Counted from the stretch's first letter, positions 12,030-25,540 are shown. The stretch is DNA of 64,000 bases from Archilochus colubris (GCA_023079485.1 CM041092.1:13405127-13469126), one strand, 5' to 3'. The notes: generated from the sequence alone by a model not told the origin. Numbers and translations are program-made.

Positions 12030-14748
12030 TCACCCCAAGCTTCCTCAGTATTCATTTGGAGAGAGGCAGATGGTCTGTCTCACCCAGTCCCTACACCTGA
12101 AGGATTCTTTAGTACCTCAACATTTTAATGCAGGCCTAAAGTTCTTTCCACAGTGACTCAGTATTCCTTCTCTTCTGCATCTTTATGCCAAGGCTTTACA
12201 TTGATTCACTGACATGGGTTTTCTTTTTTTTTTAGCATCTCAGCCTGATTGTTACTTCTCAAGCTCTTTCAGTATGGCTTTACAGGCTCCAGGTTGTTTA
12301 TTGACGTGTATGTTGAGGTTTTCTTCCCTCCTGCCTAGTGTCTGATCACAGCAATCAATAAATGATTGCTTCTACTATATTTCCAAACTCTTTGAGGATC
12401 TGTTACAGAGGAGCCATTGCCTGCTTAACTGATGACAGCAAAGCTAAAAAGAGCCTTTTTGCTGACACATTTAGATATTTATGAAGTGGAAAAGGGAACA
12501 AAATTATCTCCCATTCTTCATGACCTTGAAGTATGATTTCAGAGGCTTCTCTTCTGTTCACAGTTAACTATTTGTCTTAGAGATATCTGACTTATCTACA
12601 TCCATAGCTGAACTATTATACTCCAAGCTGGAAAGGTAAACAAATACAATTCAGTACCTTCTCCTTGGACAGAAAAACTTTGAAATTACTCTTTTAGTGA
12701 GTTGCTCTGTGAAAAGTGCTGAAATTCTTGCAAAAATTACACAATTAAATAGCTACACACAGCTAAATTACTGCTTAGCATTGGAGGAATTGGGATTTCA
12801 AAAGTACCAAATTTGCATTATTTCTAATTGCAACAGCCAGCTTATATTATTTTTTTCTTGTGTCATATTAAACTTCTTAGACTTTCAGAAGACCTTGATC
12901 ACTGTGAAAATAATCCCACCAAAGCTTTTTCTGTATAAATCTATGGATTTTAGATCAACTCTGAAGTGTAATTAACTTGGGAAAAAGCCCACCCTCCTGA
13001 CTGGCAGTTCTTAGCTATTAAAGCAGAAACTTGTTACATATGTCTTCTGATTCCTTTATTGTATCTGTGGCATTGCTCAGTGCCTCAGACCCAGACTCAG
13101 TTCTCAGTCAATTCAACTTTGATATCGCCTCTTAGGTTGGCCTCTAAAAGTGCACAATTAAGACATTTTTTAGGTACAGACACAGGCACATCCATCCTAA
13201 CCTAACTTTACTGACCCCAATACTTTTACCTCTGGTGTGAAATTGCCTCAGAATAGAAAGAAAAGGTTGGGGGGATCTCATTACAAGATCTCAGTGATGC
13301 ATATACTGCCCAGACCTACCTTCTCAATATTTTCTTAAAGACTGAACTTAACCATGACAGTGAGCTCTCAGGAACACTAAAATTTAAGTCCATGACAGTT
13401 GAAATCTACAGGGCTGCAGTGGTTCTGCAGGATCATGTGCTCTGGGGGGAGTGTTGGCTGGGGTATTTGATGGAGATTAATAAGAAGGAGCCCTAGAGGC
13501 CAAATGAATTTTCTTCATGCAGTATAGGAGGCAGCATTGTAGCTTATATTTTTCTGTACAGAATGCTATTTGAATAAGACAATGTATTCTGGCAAAACAC
13601 AGAATGGCTTTTAGAAAAGTAGCATTGCATTATTTTTTTTTTAGCCTGTTTTCCGAGGGAAATATGGCTTCTTTGGTCATGCTGGATGCATGAGTGTGTG
13701 TGAAACAATATGTGTGTAACTGCCTAGACATCTGATTTTGTCCCTCTTCCACCATAACGTTGAGCTGACTGGGCAATTTCAGCCACATTTTTGACAAGCG
13801 GACAGAAGTCTCAAGGAAATTACTTGCTAAAGTGTGAAAAATAGAAAGGCAGGTAAAAACAAAAATCCCATTTACTTTCCTTCCACGACAGAGAGGCATG
13901 AGCTCATTGCTAAGTAGACATATGAGAGTGCACATTATTCAAACTGATAACTGGCATAAAGTCATATGAAGGCAAGTTTCTTTCTTTCTGCTGATATTGT
14001 TTTTATTCATAGTTCTTGTTCTTTTCCTCTTCCAAGAATCAAATGATCTGGAGTCTTTTCTTACACTGCTTTAACAGCTCACACTTCTCCCTTAATAAAA
14101 GTTTGCATCCAGGAGTTGAAAGGTTCCTGGATAGGGCATCAAAATGAGAATTATCAAATTTGGTTTTGTCATGAAGCTGCTGGCAGGCCATAAACACAGG
14201 ACTGCTCTCTATACCTGTGCTTCTCTTTTACACTTTACTGTGTTTAGAACTCTTTGGAAAGAGGGAAAGTTTTTACCCAGTAGAAAGAGTAATCTGGTTC
14301 TGTCTGATTTAGGTTTTCCATGTGCCCTTTGTGAAAATTACAATAATCTGTGGACATTTTTCTATGTGGCAAAGGAATCTTATTTTTTTTCTTTTTTTTT
14401 AATTTAGGAGAATAATTTATATTTTACACCACTTGCCAGTCCTGTTTGCTATACAGCTGGAAATATTTACTTTGAAATATATGAATTTGAGGTGTGATTG
14501 GATCTTCCTTTTGCACTGATGCAGTTTGCTCCCTAGCTCAGTGTAACTGATAGTGCAAAGTTATACATGCCTCCAGGGGTTTTCAGTGGGACATAAAATT
14601 ATCAAAATATGCACTCTGAAAGGCACCAGAGCACACTGCTTAATGACCTGTGTTAGATTCTCTGTGATATTGAAGCATTTTGAGATGTGTGTGCTGTTCT
14701 TCACTATATTTTCCAGGTGGAATACTCCCAAGAGTGGTCATCACAGGG

Positions 14749-14824
14749 CTAAACTCAGGAGTAAACTCTGGAGTTAACTGAAGTAAACTCTTACTTAGCT
14801 AAGTAAACTCTTAACTAAACTCTG
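14749..14824. repeat. degenerate 'agtaaactc' repeat cluster
   Basis: The words 'taaactcagg', 'gtaaactctgg', 'agtaaactctt', 'agtaaactctt' and 'taaactctg' recur at irregular spacing of about 10-25 bases. This is an imperfect minisatellite-like patch. No coding or regulatory role is visible. Confidence 0.75.
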
Positions 14825-17488
14825 CACAAAGTAATGAGCCTTCCCAGCAGCAGATACCCTGTGACTTCTAATGTAGCCAGCTAGAGCAGAATTTATGGAG
14901 AGAAACAGTCTGAACCTCTAAAATCTGAACTACTACATGTGAACTGAGAATATAAACTAGAAGTACTGACCCCCAAGTGATTCTGTGTTCTAACATACGT
15001 TATTTTTCTTCCAAGGCTGAATGGAAGAAGGTAAAACCAGAGAGTCTTCAGATGAGAAAATGAGAGGTCACTCAATATGAAAGATAACATAAATTGGAAT
15101 TTCTGTCCCACAACAAATTGATGTTTTGACACTTGGTCCTGAGTCAGGAAAAACTAAAAATGAAATGGCAAAACTTTTCATAGGGATAAAACTTTCTATA
15201 AAAAGGTGGAGTTTGGGAAATGTCAAAATGGTTTTCCTTATTTTGTGTTGATAATATTCTCACTGTAGGAGTGGTAGCTCTGCACCACTCACACCCACCT
15301 TCCTAAAGGCTTTCTTGTTGCTTATCTCAAGTTCCCCTGTGAGGAGCTTTGCTCTTTCATTTGGCTGAAATACCACAGGACCTGGTCTACCCAGCTGTGA
15401 CTGATCAATGGCTGAGATGCTAATATTTTTTTGATTTTCTGATCCCTACAGGAACAAATGATTCTTCCAATTTTTTTTTTCCTGTGGAGAATGCTCAGTC
15501 AGATATGTGGAAGACATGGAATAAATAGAATTTTCTTAAATAGTCTTATTTAGTTTGTGAAAATATGTTCAAACATTCAAAATAGGGCCACACTTCCTGT
15601 TTGTCTTCTTCCAAGCAGTACAAACATGATTCCTTCTGGATCATGGGGGCATTTATGCCCTCCAGCTTGGCTTTCTTTCGATATAGTTGTTAGTGCAGAA
15701 GGTTCATCACCTGTGGTGTGACCTAGAGTGGGTTGAAAAACACAGCTCCTGCACATTCATTTGAACTTGCAGGTTGTTTTTCTTCATTTTGATTTACAAT
15801 CTTCTGCAAACATTTCCTGTAAACACACACATCACTGAGCTTCCCTTCTAAAATGAAACCTAGGTGAATAAATAATAAAGCAAATAAAATATGTAAAACA
15901 ATTAATTTACCTCAGATAGGCAGAGATGCTTAGAAAAAATAAAGCATCTTTTTGAGCCTTTCTGGATCACACACATTGAAACTACTTCATGCTGTTTGTA
16001 TTGGCAGCTGGACTTCCAGAATTCAGATTGCTTCATGACCTATTCCAATGGCCAACACTGTATCAAGTGCCAGTTATTATTGTTGATGCACATGTCTTCT
16101 CTCAAAATGGATGTGGTGCTTTTTTTACCTCCTCAAACTCCGAAGAACTGGCAAGGTGCTAATTTTATTCCACACTCAGTATACAGTGTCTGGGCAGTTC
16201 CTCTGTTCCTAAACTCATGCATTGAACATATTGGTTCCATTTAGGAGAATTATGCAAGCTGATGAAAATGGGGTGCACTTAAAAACAAAACAGAAAAAGA
16301 AAAAACTTCTTGTATAAAATCACTAATACAGAAAATGGATAATTTTCAGAAGTAAAAAGTTTTCCTTAACTGCTTCTCGTGACCAGTATGTAAGCTGCAT
16401 AATTAGTGACCTTAAATAAAGTTTGCTTTGCAGTACATTTTGGTTGAATGTGTGGGAATAAAAATTTCCATGCCTTGGTTAAAAAGCAACATATGTTGCT
16501 GCTTTCTACAACAGCCCGTATTTTGTGTATGAAATTTGGGAAGGAGCTTTATATGTACCCTGAGGAGACAGGGATAAGCATATTTTAGGATTAAGTTCTT
16601 AATCAATATTCTGATACTTCATTATTAGCAGATGCACAGAAACTCAATGACATGATAGTCTGGGCAGTTTGAATTATTGAAAGTAAGTCTGAGCATCTGG
16701 CCTTGGTTTTTCTCATCGAGCAATTAATTTAATTAGAAGAAGACCTGTCATTATCTTTTTTATTGATTGTATTTTAAAGCATTTTAACAGTAGCTGTTCC
16801 TGTGGTAATTGCAATGTAAGAGTCAGAATTTATTTTTACATTGCTTGTTAAAATATTGCTGCAGTGTCTTAGGCCAAGAGTTTGATCCAAGCATTAGCTT
16901 ATATATTTTTCCAAATAGATTCTGAAAAAAATGGCTTGTGAACAAGGGCAAATTTATAGGAGACTCTGAAAATCACCCCAGATTTGTGTAGTGCAATCGG
17001 ATGACAGCAGGTACAAAATCAAGGTCAGAGGTTAGGAGTCAGGCGTAGGCAGGTTTTTCAGTGAAGTCAGAGTCAGTACATGTTTTGCATGTTTTAGTTT
17101 GTTAGTTGTACTAACTATTTGTTAGTACAATGTTTGTTGTTGATTTATTTATTAGGGCTCAATGTTAAAACAATATAGAACACATGTAGCTACCATGCAA
17201 GTAAATACATCTCTAGTGATTCTTTAAATTCCACCTGCCCTCCTGCTTTGTGTTTAACTCAAGAAAATGGAATATGTGTTTCCTAAACTTTGTGCTAGAT
17301 GTGAAACAAGGCATAAGCAACTGAACCCTTTTCAGTTTCTTTAAGGGAAGCCTTCAATGAGACTATTTTCAGGGCAGAGTAAGGGTCTTTCTGGGCCAAA
17401 AATTATGAATGAATGCAGGCCAGTGTTTCCTGGAATAGGCCCAGGTTCATGGTTCTTCCAGGAAAAGATTGAAAACTGCTAAGCTGTG

Positions 17489-17660
17489 GTAAGACACTGG
17501 AACAGGTTGCCCAGGGAAGGTGTGGATGCATTCAAGGCCAGGTTGGGTGGGACCTTAAGAAATTTGATGTAGCTGTAGGTGTCCCTGCCTATGGCAGGAG
17601 GGTTGGAACAAGAGGATCTTTAAGATCCCTTCCAACCCAAACCATTCTAAGATTCTATGA
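17489..17660 (+). mobile_element. CR1 LINE 3'-end fragment (sense)
   Basis: The blocks 'actggaacaggttgcccag', 'attcaaggccaggttgggt', 'ggtgtccctgcctatggca', 'gatctttaagatcccttcc', 'aacccaaaccattctaag' and the end 'gattctatgat' are the classical CR1 3' end. This is the best-preserved CR1 terminus of the window. It has a small internal deletion just after 'ggaaggtgtggatgc', where the 'catccctggaggtg' block is expected. It is 5'-truncated and non-autonomous. Confidence 0.95.
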
Positions 17661-19548
17661 TCTTTATAAACACCACGAGGTAGGCAGCTTTAAACCTTCA
17701 GTGCCCACATTCAGATGGACAGGACAAGTTTGAGTGGCAGATTTATGACTGGTATAAGAACACATCATATTTCTGGTGGCAGTTCTAGACACATAAGAAA
17801 AATCATTTCCTACTTGTAGGATGAAGGTGAACAATATCAGTGTGAGGATATATATGCTGAAGATATCTCCTTTATAAGCCCTACTTTTACTATCCTAATT
17901 TAGCAAGTCTTAGAAGAAGAGGAGTAGGTATTACAAAGAGTTACATTGCAGCTATATTTTTGCCCCTTTACAGGAAGACTTGTAATTTTCCCTTTGTCTT
18001 CACCAGATTTCGCGTTTTGGCACCTGAGTTAATTCCTTACATGTTCTCTATAAAAGACCAATTTATAAAGCAGAAAAAAAAGCTTCTAATCTGAGAAAAA
18101 CTGTTGAATTATCTGTTTTCAAATAATTCTGTACAAACTAAACAAGTAATTAAAATATTTATGAAAGGCGAATTTGTTACTCTGATCATCACTACACTAG
18201 CTTGATTAATCCCAGTGATAATAGCTTAAAGAGGAGATTTTGATAGAACAAAGAGTTAGAGTTAAGTTAATGATTCCTGATTTCTTAACACCCAGTTCTA
18301 TTTTACATTTAGTAAATATATTAATATTAAGAAAAAAACAAACCAAACCGAAGCAACCCAGACAAGAGCATGTGGTATGCAGCAGTTGTGCTACAGCAAA
18401 AATAATTCCATGAGTGCCTTCGCAGGTGGTCCTAAAGTTGCCATCGTTTTGGATCCTGCAATCTGACTTGTGTTCCTGCTTGTTGAAAGGTTCCCTGTGA
18501 GAGTGGGATTTAGCAGAGTGTTCACACGAAGCTGAGTAAGGCCCAGCAATAGACTCTGCCCTGGAATTGGATGAAGAAATCCAATTCTTCTTTTCAGAAG
18601 ATTCCATCACCTGGGCAGCAGACTCACTGTGGTCCACAGGACAGCTGGATTGTCAATCCTGTTCTGTGCAGTTTATAACAACAATTTGCATGCTGTTATT
18701 CCCCCTCAGAGCTGGCTGTCCTAATCACCACCTGTAAAAAGCCATACAGCTCCCAGGTATATTGTGAACATGTGTGTAATGGGCAAAATTTCCTTACAGT
18801 GTCAAGAGAGCAGTCAATTCTTTAATGATGACAGTGAAGCATTGTTTCAAAATAAAAAGGGTGTTGTGTTTTTAGCCAAGAGGCTGTTTCTCACTAAAAA
18901 AAGACAGGCCTAAACAAGGTTTTGAGATTCTTGCTCATTTTGATGAAGAAACTTCAATCGCAAATGGAACAAATACAGGTTCTGCTAATTCTGTAATTCT
19001 TTTCCTATTTGACAACAGTTCTTATGGCTCACATTTAATTTTAGGCAGCTCACCTGCTCAACCTCACAATGTCCTGGTGTTGTGTACTTTCCACAGAGAA
19101 TGAGGATAGACTTGTGCAGCTATTCTGTTCCAGATAGCGAGAGCACAAGGCAACTCTGCCACTTTTTGTGAACAATATACAGAGGTCAAAAATTCAGCCC
19201 TGGATGCCAGTGACAAAGTAGTTGGCATTTTACTGATACCATTCATTCAGACCAAAGCATTCTTTCTACCAGCTATAATTAATTAATACTCCTACCAATT
19301 AGTCATTTTAAGTTTTGTCTGTTAATGAATTAGAAATCATTATGAGGTTCAAAAGCTTGCTGTATTATTACAAATTTCAATTTTATGTGAGAAAAGGAGA
19401 CTGTATTTAAGTCTAAGCCATTCTTGTATTTTCTGATAAGCACAATGAATGTTTCTCAAAGTGGCAAGATGGACACACAGGGCAGGGATTCTTCCACAGA
19501 ACCCCTGCATTATTTGCCTTCAAATACCTGCTTAAAACTTGAGACAGA

Positions 19549-19563
19549 GTTAGGGTTAGGGTT
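19549..19563. repeat. interstitial telomere-like word (about 2 units of TTAGGG)
   Basis: 'gttagggttagggtt' carries two full TTAGGG units plus partial flanks. It is far too short to be a telomere relic with confidence, and chance or a tiny interstitial telomeric insertion are both possible. Confidence 0.6.
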
Positions 19564-21637
19564 CAGCTGCTGGTTGCTGCTTTCTGGCCAGCACACTTCA
19601 GGCTATCTGTGTATGTCCATTTGATCTCTTTTACTTAGATTGTAAACCCTTTGGCATAGAGAATGGCTTGTGTTGTGTGAGGTTTTTTATAGCCTGTTGA
19701 ACCTCAGGCTTTGATCCAGCCCTGAGAACAGAGATTTTATGGCTTTATCTAGGCTACTGGACTTAGGAATGCTTCCCAGTGCTCTTGGGACTTGGTGAAT
19801 ACTTTGATGTATCCAAACTCTCTCTTTTGCCAACATTTGAGGGATGTATCATCTCTGTGGGAAGGAAAACCAATTAGTCTGCAATAACATGTTCTGGTCT
19901 AGATGATCAGAGGACTAGAACACTGAATATGGTGGAGGGTGTATCTGCTTAGAATGACTTATGCAAATGTAATAATTAAATTAGAATGATACGATTGGAA
20001 TTAAGTATTATTAAACATTCAGTGAAACATGACAAATAAAACAAGCATCATTATAGAATGATGACAAATAAAGACAGCATTCATTTTTGATTAATTATAT
20101 TATTTGATTTCATAAATATCGCTTATATGAGAAACATAGTAATTTGAGTCTTAGAATGGAGAGCCATGTTCTTACTGCTAATATATCTGTATGTTATAAA
20201 ATACCATGGTGAATAAATAGCATTTTTAAGAGATATAGCAAAAGACTAATAGTAGTACATTTAAAAAATGCATTCATTGACTACATCTGAAACTGCAAGT
20301 TTTCACTTTCAGCTGCATGGATTTCATCCAAAGCCCACTGGAGTGAATGGAAAGGCTACCATTGAATTTACTGGGTTCTGGGTCACGCAGTGTGGCTCAA
20401 AATCCTAGACCATTGATTTCAATTAAAAATGTGTGCCTTTTCTACTCCACAGATTTTTCAACAGGGGAAAAGTAAAATCAATCAACCAGAGGGACAAACA
20501 TATATTTCTTTTGAACTTGTGCTCTTTAGTTCCTCCTGAGTATTTCTTGATGTGATAGCTTTCTTTTTGTGTGTGGTACTTTCATGGACATAAGCCAGAA
20601 GAATGTTAAGCAGTTCACAAAACATAGAGGAAGACAAGCACATCCTTTCCATGATCTATGCCTCTCTTGTGCTATAGTTTAAAAACACACACAGTCAGAG
20701 CATCTTCAGCTGAAAGAGAATGTGTCCAATACATCTCTTGTCTTAATGGGCTGGATGACCTTGTGCAGGCCATCATCCTTGCTGCCTCCTAGTGCCTGAG
20801 ATTGCAAACCCTGAAAGACATGGTCAGGGGGAATATTTACCCACCTTCTCCTCTCTCTCTCTCTGTCAGAGCCCCATACCTTCTCTGCCCAGACTGGGGA
20901 GCCTGTTGTCCTGCAGAAAATAGAGATACTTTCCCAATTCTCCTGAGTGTTGTAACAATTTATTCTCTCCATGAGGGGTCTAATGCAATGCATGTGGGAA
21001 TTTCCTGAGCTTTGAGCTGCAGAGATGAGTAAAGTTACATTGAAAAGGCCTCAGACATTCCTGCTATAAATGCCAGGATAGGAATATGCTTGTTCCCTGC
21101 AGTTTGGCTAAGGAAGGAAGGAGATGGGAAGGATGTGGATAGTTTCCCTACTCAAACAACTGCCTGCTACATCACCATCCAGCTGCAAAGCCCTGGCAGA
21201 ACTGGAATGCTTCTAGTAAGTGCAGAAGCAAGATTTAACCACCTGAAGGAAATAGCTGAGGTGCTCAGGCCAATAAATGGGATTTTAGGGTGTAAAGATG
21301 GGTCTTAGGTTTTAGGCTGGCTATTAGAAAAGAAAATGAGGACGAGGGAGGCAAAAGGTTTAAAATACATCTCACTTCTTCCTGCCTTTCTATCCAGAAA
21401 AGCTGTAAGTATTTTCAGCAACCACAAGGTTTTAGAAAGAAAAAGCTTTTAAGGTGGATTTGTCTCAGCTTTTGAGAAGGAGCAGCTGGCTAGTTCCACT
21501 TTACAGCGTGAGTTAGGAAGGGCATTTACCATGTCTCTCATTTTCCTATTGTACTTGCACAGACACACTCAGAAATAATTTTCTTTTCAAATTTCTTGAC
21601 AGATATCCCATTTTCACACTATCTTGTGCACTTTTTC

Positions 21638-21690
21638 ACAGTAGTGCTGGCAGTAAGCACGTTTACACTTACAGTAGTGCTGGCAGTAAG
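21638..21690. repeat. two exact 20-bp direct repeats, period 33
   Basis: 'acagtagtgctggcagtaag' occurs at 21638-21657 and 21671-21690. The second copy is followed directly by 'acagtagctggtagt', a partial third similarity. A recent local duplication is the simplest reading. Confidence 0.95.
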
Positions 21691-22570
21691 ACAGTAGCTG
21701 GTAGTCAGAGGAACAAAAAACAAAGAGCCTGCCTTTACAGTAACCTTAAAGAAAGAGTATGGCATTTAAATTACAGTGGCTACAAGGTGGCCTCAGTGAG
21801 CTAGGGGCTGTAGTTGTCCTTTCCTTCCTCCAGTAACAGCTCCTGCTCTATCCCTCGAGGTGCTGAACAAATCACAATTTTAGGAATTGCTTTCCTATTG
21901 CTCCAAAATTGTTCCCTGGGCTTTGTACCGTGATGTGAACTCTTAACAGAATTCAGAGGAGCGGAGGAAAGGAGTTAACCTTGAACCTCTCCTAAATGTC
22001 TTCCTCAGTCTCTAAGTGTACAATTTTCTGCTTCTCTTCCCAGAGGTTCTTAGTTTACAATTACATAATTGATAGCTTAACCCTCTGTCCCCTCAGACCA
22101 TTTTAAAATCCAATATAAATAACACCTCAGAAACAACCTCCTGTGGCCTTTTACTCTTGGCAGCAGAAACAGGGCGTGGGCTGCTTTTGCTTTACTTACT
22201 TTGTGAAAATGGTTCTTTTGTTTTATAAACTATTCTTAAAATCTATGGTCATCCATTTAAGTGTGTAGCTAGAACCCAAATCCCTAGATGTGGGGGTGCT
22301 TTCAGCACTTCTTGTTCTCTTTAAGTTAATTTTTCATGAGTGGCATAGTGAGTAATCCTACAGGGGAAAAATGACATGGGCAATTTTCAGGGGTTTAGCT
22401 TGCGTATATCTTGGTTGTCTGATTAGATTTTAGATGTATTTTGTTCCAGATGGGGTGGGGATGAGCTGTTGTGACCAGAGGTGGTTAAAAATGATCCATA
22501 CAGATTCAGTTGCTCTGGCTCATCTCTGGAATTTTTTATAATCTACAAAACTTGACAGCCTGTTCCAGAA

Positions 22571-22670
22571 CACTACAAAGAAAGAATACTTTTACTAAAA
22601 TGTGGACAACACTATACAGACACTACAAACGACAAATACTTTTATTAAAATAAAGGTAACACCATACATG
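22571..22670. repeat. diverged tandem duplication, two 50-bp units
   Basis: Positions 22571-22620 and 22621-22670 align base for base without gaps, with 37 of 50 positions identical by my count. Shared blocks include 'cactacaaa', 'aatactttta' and 'ctaaaa/ttaaaa'. It is an old head-to-tail duplication. No coding frame spans it. Confidence 0.85.
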
Positions 22671-24664
22671 TAATAGGCTTACTCATAATCTACTAAAGGG
22701 CTTGTAGATCTGTAGAAGTGACAGGTCCTTGCCTCTGGAGGTTTCTGTGAAAAGATATACATTCAGTTCAATAAGATCTCTAAGATGCTGTACAACAAGA
22801 CAGATGTGTTATGAAGGGATACTTCACCATAGGAAGCTGAGGCACTGCAAAAGACTCAAAAGAGAGCATGATCTTCTTCAGAGCAAGCTGTTTAACATGG
22901 AGGCAGCTGCAGAAGCCTGAGTGCCTGTGAAAGATGACTTAAGAAAGGAGAATATCCATCTTGTCTACTCTTTTTCTCTCTTTTTGCTTCAGTTTGCTGG
23001 AGTCCTTTTTGTTGGAGCCCTTTTCTGCCCTGACTCACAATGCTCTGAAAAACTTTTTTGTGGCATTCCTTTGGTTTCAACAGAAAAACTGATTTCACTC
23101 CTTGAAATATTTCACACTTTGAGTCATTTGCCTCCCGTGCTCCAATGATGCTGTCTTCTCGCTCTCTGTGAAGGGTAGTACATGAGTAGGTGAAGCTGTT
23201 GATGAATGGCAGAAGGTAAAAATGGTAGATATCAGTAGTTCTTAATCTCCTAAGCAGGATTTATTTGAACACTACATGTATGCTTGTATGCTTGCCCCGG
23301 ATGTCATCAGAGAACATGGAAAAGCTTTGTTGCAAGACTCCGCATTGCAGTCATGATTTGTATACTTGAATTGTTGGTAACCTCTTGAAATTAGTAGCAA
23401 ATAAATTCATTAGGGTCCCATATGGGAAAGGAGGAGGGAGAAGGGAAGCACTGATTTATGGTTTCTCTTTTAGTATCACAAGACAGTCTGAGATGTTACT
23501 AAATTAGGTGCACTGTGAAGCTCTGAGTCAGACTCTCAAATTCAGCTTTGTAATGTGCTAAGTTCTATTATCTTAGAAACATGCTTTAGATTTCTTTTTG
23601 TATGTTTTCTGTACTCAAATCTGTCTTCACTTGCAAAGTCAGATTTTCCCCTTCTTCTCTGTTTCCATGGATCATTTTGGATGTAAACGTGTTGTATGGG
23701 CTTCACAGTTTCAAGAGTTTTATCTAGTAGCTCCACCTTTCAAAACCATTCTACAGTCTTTGCTAATTGGAAAATACAATATTTAGAATAAATACTGCTT
23801 TCAAACCAGGCTGGAAATCAGAAATTTGTCCATGTGTAGTAACGTTTTCAGCCTTTATAACGGTGTAAAAGAAAAGGTAAAGCTTGCAGAGACTTCAGTT
23901 CTGAACTGTCATTTTGGGAAAGAACAAAGAAAAGATTGCTCTAACTTGATATATGCTGGATCTGCTCTCAGTTTACTATTTGATATATGCTACACACATC
24001 TCATATAAGGAAATAAAAAGCATGACATACAGGCTTCTTTGATCTGCCATATTGCATAATCATTCTTGCCATCCTGTGTGTTCCAAGCTAAAAAAAAACA
24101 GCCATTCAGTGAAGAACCAGAAAAAGAAAACACCAAAATGAAAAGATAAAAGCTGGGACTATGTATGGCTTTTGTACTCTGTTTATTCTTAATATTTCAG
24201 TGACAACTACTGTTTGTCTTCTTGAAATGTATTCAGAGAGGAAATTCAGGAATTAAATATTCATTACTGTTTCTAGTGATTAACAGAGAGCTTTTAGGAG
24301 AAAAAACAAAACAAAACAATTTTTTTCCATAAAACCCAGAATCTGAATTAGCTATAATGGATATACAAATCATAAATCTTCTGGGAATGTCTTAGACCAA
24401 GGAAAGCAATCGAGACTCAGTGAGGTGTAGGCCTGTGAAGGTGTGGGGATTCTGACAGTGTGAGCTTACAAGTGCTGGTGACTCTATACCTGCCAGGCTG
24501 CCAAACTCCCCTGTGAAAGCAGAGCTCACTTGACTGATCTGCTGCCTGGTGTGAGGTACAATGCATGGGCAGTGGCACCAAGCAGCTTTCTATATGGCAT
24601 GAGAGTAGAGTTGTTAAAATCTGTTTTTATTTGTTTAGATGCAAAACCATCGGATAAAAATGAG

Positions 24665-24692
24665 TTGTTTTTTTGGTTTTTTGGTTTTTTTT
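24665..24692. repeat. T/G-rich low-complexity tract
   Basis: T runs of 6-8 bases are broken by GG pairs ('tttttttggttttttggtt'). It is the opposite-strand counterpart of the A/C-rich tracts elsewhere. Confidence 0.8.
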
Positions 24693-25367
24693 ATATTGGG
24701 ATTTTTATCTCTTTTAGTCTGAGACTTAGTATTAAGAGATGTAGAAATGAGAAATGTGAAGATCCTGAAAGATTTTTGCTAGAAAAACAAGGGATCATTA
24801 CAAGGAACTCGGATATTTTCAGACTATTATTTCTAAGCTAGTTAATTTTTTTGCTGGTTAAACTCTAGAGATAATGTTCTCTGAAGAACTGAGGAAGAAA
24901 TTCTTCAAGTGTCATGCATCCTTTAGATAGCAAATTGTGTACTCAGTTCTTCGTGGCCTTTTCCTCCCTTCCTTCCATTTGATTCCCTGAAATTTTGAGA
25001 AGGATTTTTTGCAATGGAAAGTCTGAAGACCTCTTCACTTGCCTTAGTCTATATCCAAGAATAGGCAAGTGCCAAAGACCCTTGACCAAGCAGACATACT
25101 GAGAAAGACCTAGGGAAGTCAAGCAAACCTCAGATACTATAATTAACATCCAGCGTGAGGAAAGACAAGAAGATCCATTTTGTAGACAGACCATGCTTGA
25201 GAAAAAGGCCTTTAAATAGTATGGATAATATAGCTTGAATTTTTTTACAACATGAGGGTATTACTTATGAAAAAAGCTTTACAGTAACCAAAACCTCATC
25301 CATTAACTTCCTCTATTCCGAGTGCTTTCTATATAGGCTGACAGGCCTAAAAACACTTGTCATGGTT

Positions 25368-25432
25368 TAACCCTAGCTGGCAAATAAACCCCATACACAC
25401 AGCTGCTCACTCACTTTTCCCCCTGGCAGATG
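25368..25432 (+). mobile_element. endogenous retrovirus LTR-like 5' fragment
   Basis: The segment opens with 'tgtcatggtttaacccta' and continues 'gctggcaaataaacccca', then 'cagctgctcactcactttt' and a C run. From general knowledge of bird repeats, this order ('tgtcatggtttaaccc', 'agccggcaac', 'gccgctcgctcact', C run) is the 5' start of an avian ERV LTR family. Only about 65 bp is retained. There is no TATA box, polyadenylation signal, primer-binding site or retroviral coding region beside it, so it is a dead relic. The exact family name cannot be assigned from the sequence alone. Confidence 0.6.
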
Positions 25433-25437
25433 GAGGG

Positions 25438-25518
25438 GCATGGGCAGGGACATCTCCCACTAGACCATGACGCACAAAGCCCCTTCCAACCTGGCCTTGG
25501 AGACTTCCAAAAAGGCCT
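25438..25518 (-). mobile_element. CR1 LINE fragment (antisense)
   Basis: The plus strand reads 'ggcagggacatctcccac', 'tagaccatgacgcacaaag', 'ccccttccaacctggccttg' and 'agacttccaaaaaggcctgg'. This is the reverse complement of the CR1 3' block that runs 'ttccaaggccaggttgg...gagcaacctggtctagtggga...tgtccctgcc'. Both ends of the 3' region are missing. It directly abuts the LTR-like fragment, so the two relics form a composite. Confidence 0.8.
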
Positions 25519-25540
25519 GGACTCTGTGTAAGTTAGAAAT

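Larger units (their letters stand above)
9501..17488. other. AT-rich non-coding stretch, no gene recognised
   Basis: No supported gene. Contents noted are an unusual CpG cluster (10335-10364), a 20-bp direct duplication (11258-11304), a short tandem word (12007-12029), a degenerate 'agtaaactc' cluster (14749-14824), a hairpin (16811-16844) and common A/T runs. Open frames of 60-100 codons are scattered on both strands without recognisable motifs. Confidence 0.55.
17661..25367. other. non-coding stretch, no gene recognised
   Basis: No supported gene. It holds a minus-strand open frame of 143 codons (18206-18637) whose translation is Ser/His-rich at one end and hydrophobic at the other. No family was recognised and no convincing splice pair was seen, so it is not called. 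Also present are a short telomere-like word (19549-19563), a CT-rich patch (20847-20873), and local duplications at 20029-20072, 21638-21690 and 22571-22670. Confidence 0.55.

Noticed and set aside
18206..18637. 143-codon minus-strand open frame with a Ser/His/Glu-rich first half
   Set aside because: No family resemblance, no convincing acceptor or donor around the better-looking half, and the second half is typical translated A/T-rich DNA.
19549..19563. Telomere remnant or fusion site
   Set aside because: Only about two TTAGGG units, which is expected by chance in 64 kb.
19903..19935. Possible CR1 internal fragment ('gatgatcagaggactagaac')
   Set aside because: One block of about 20 bases resembles CR1, but neither the preceding nor the following CR1 block is present.
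22074..22111. 'cttaaccctctgtcccctcag' as a MIR fragment
   Set aside because: The following bases diverge from MIR and the match is confined to a short pyrimidine-rich word.
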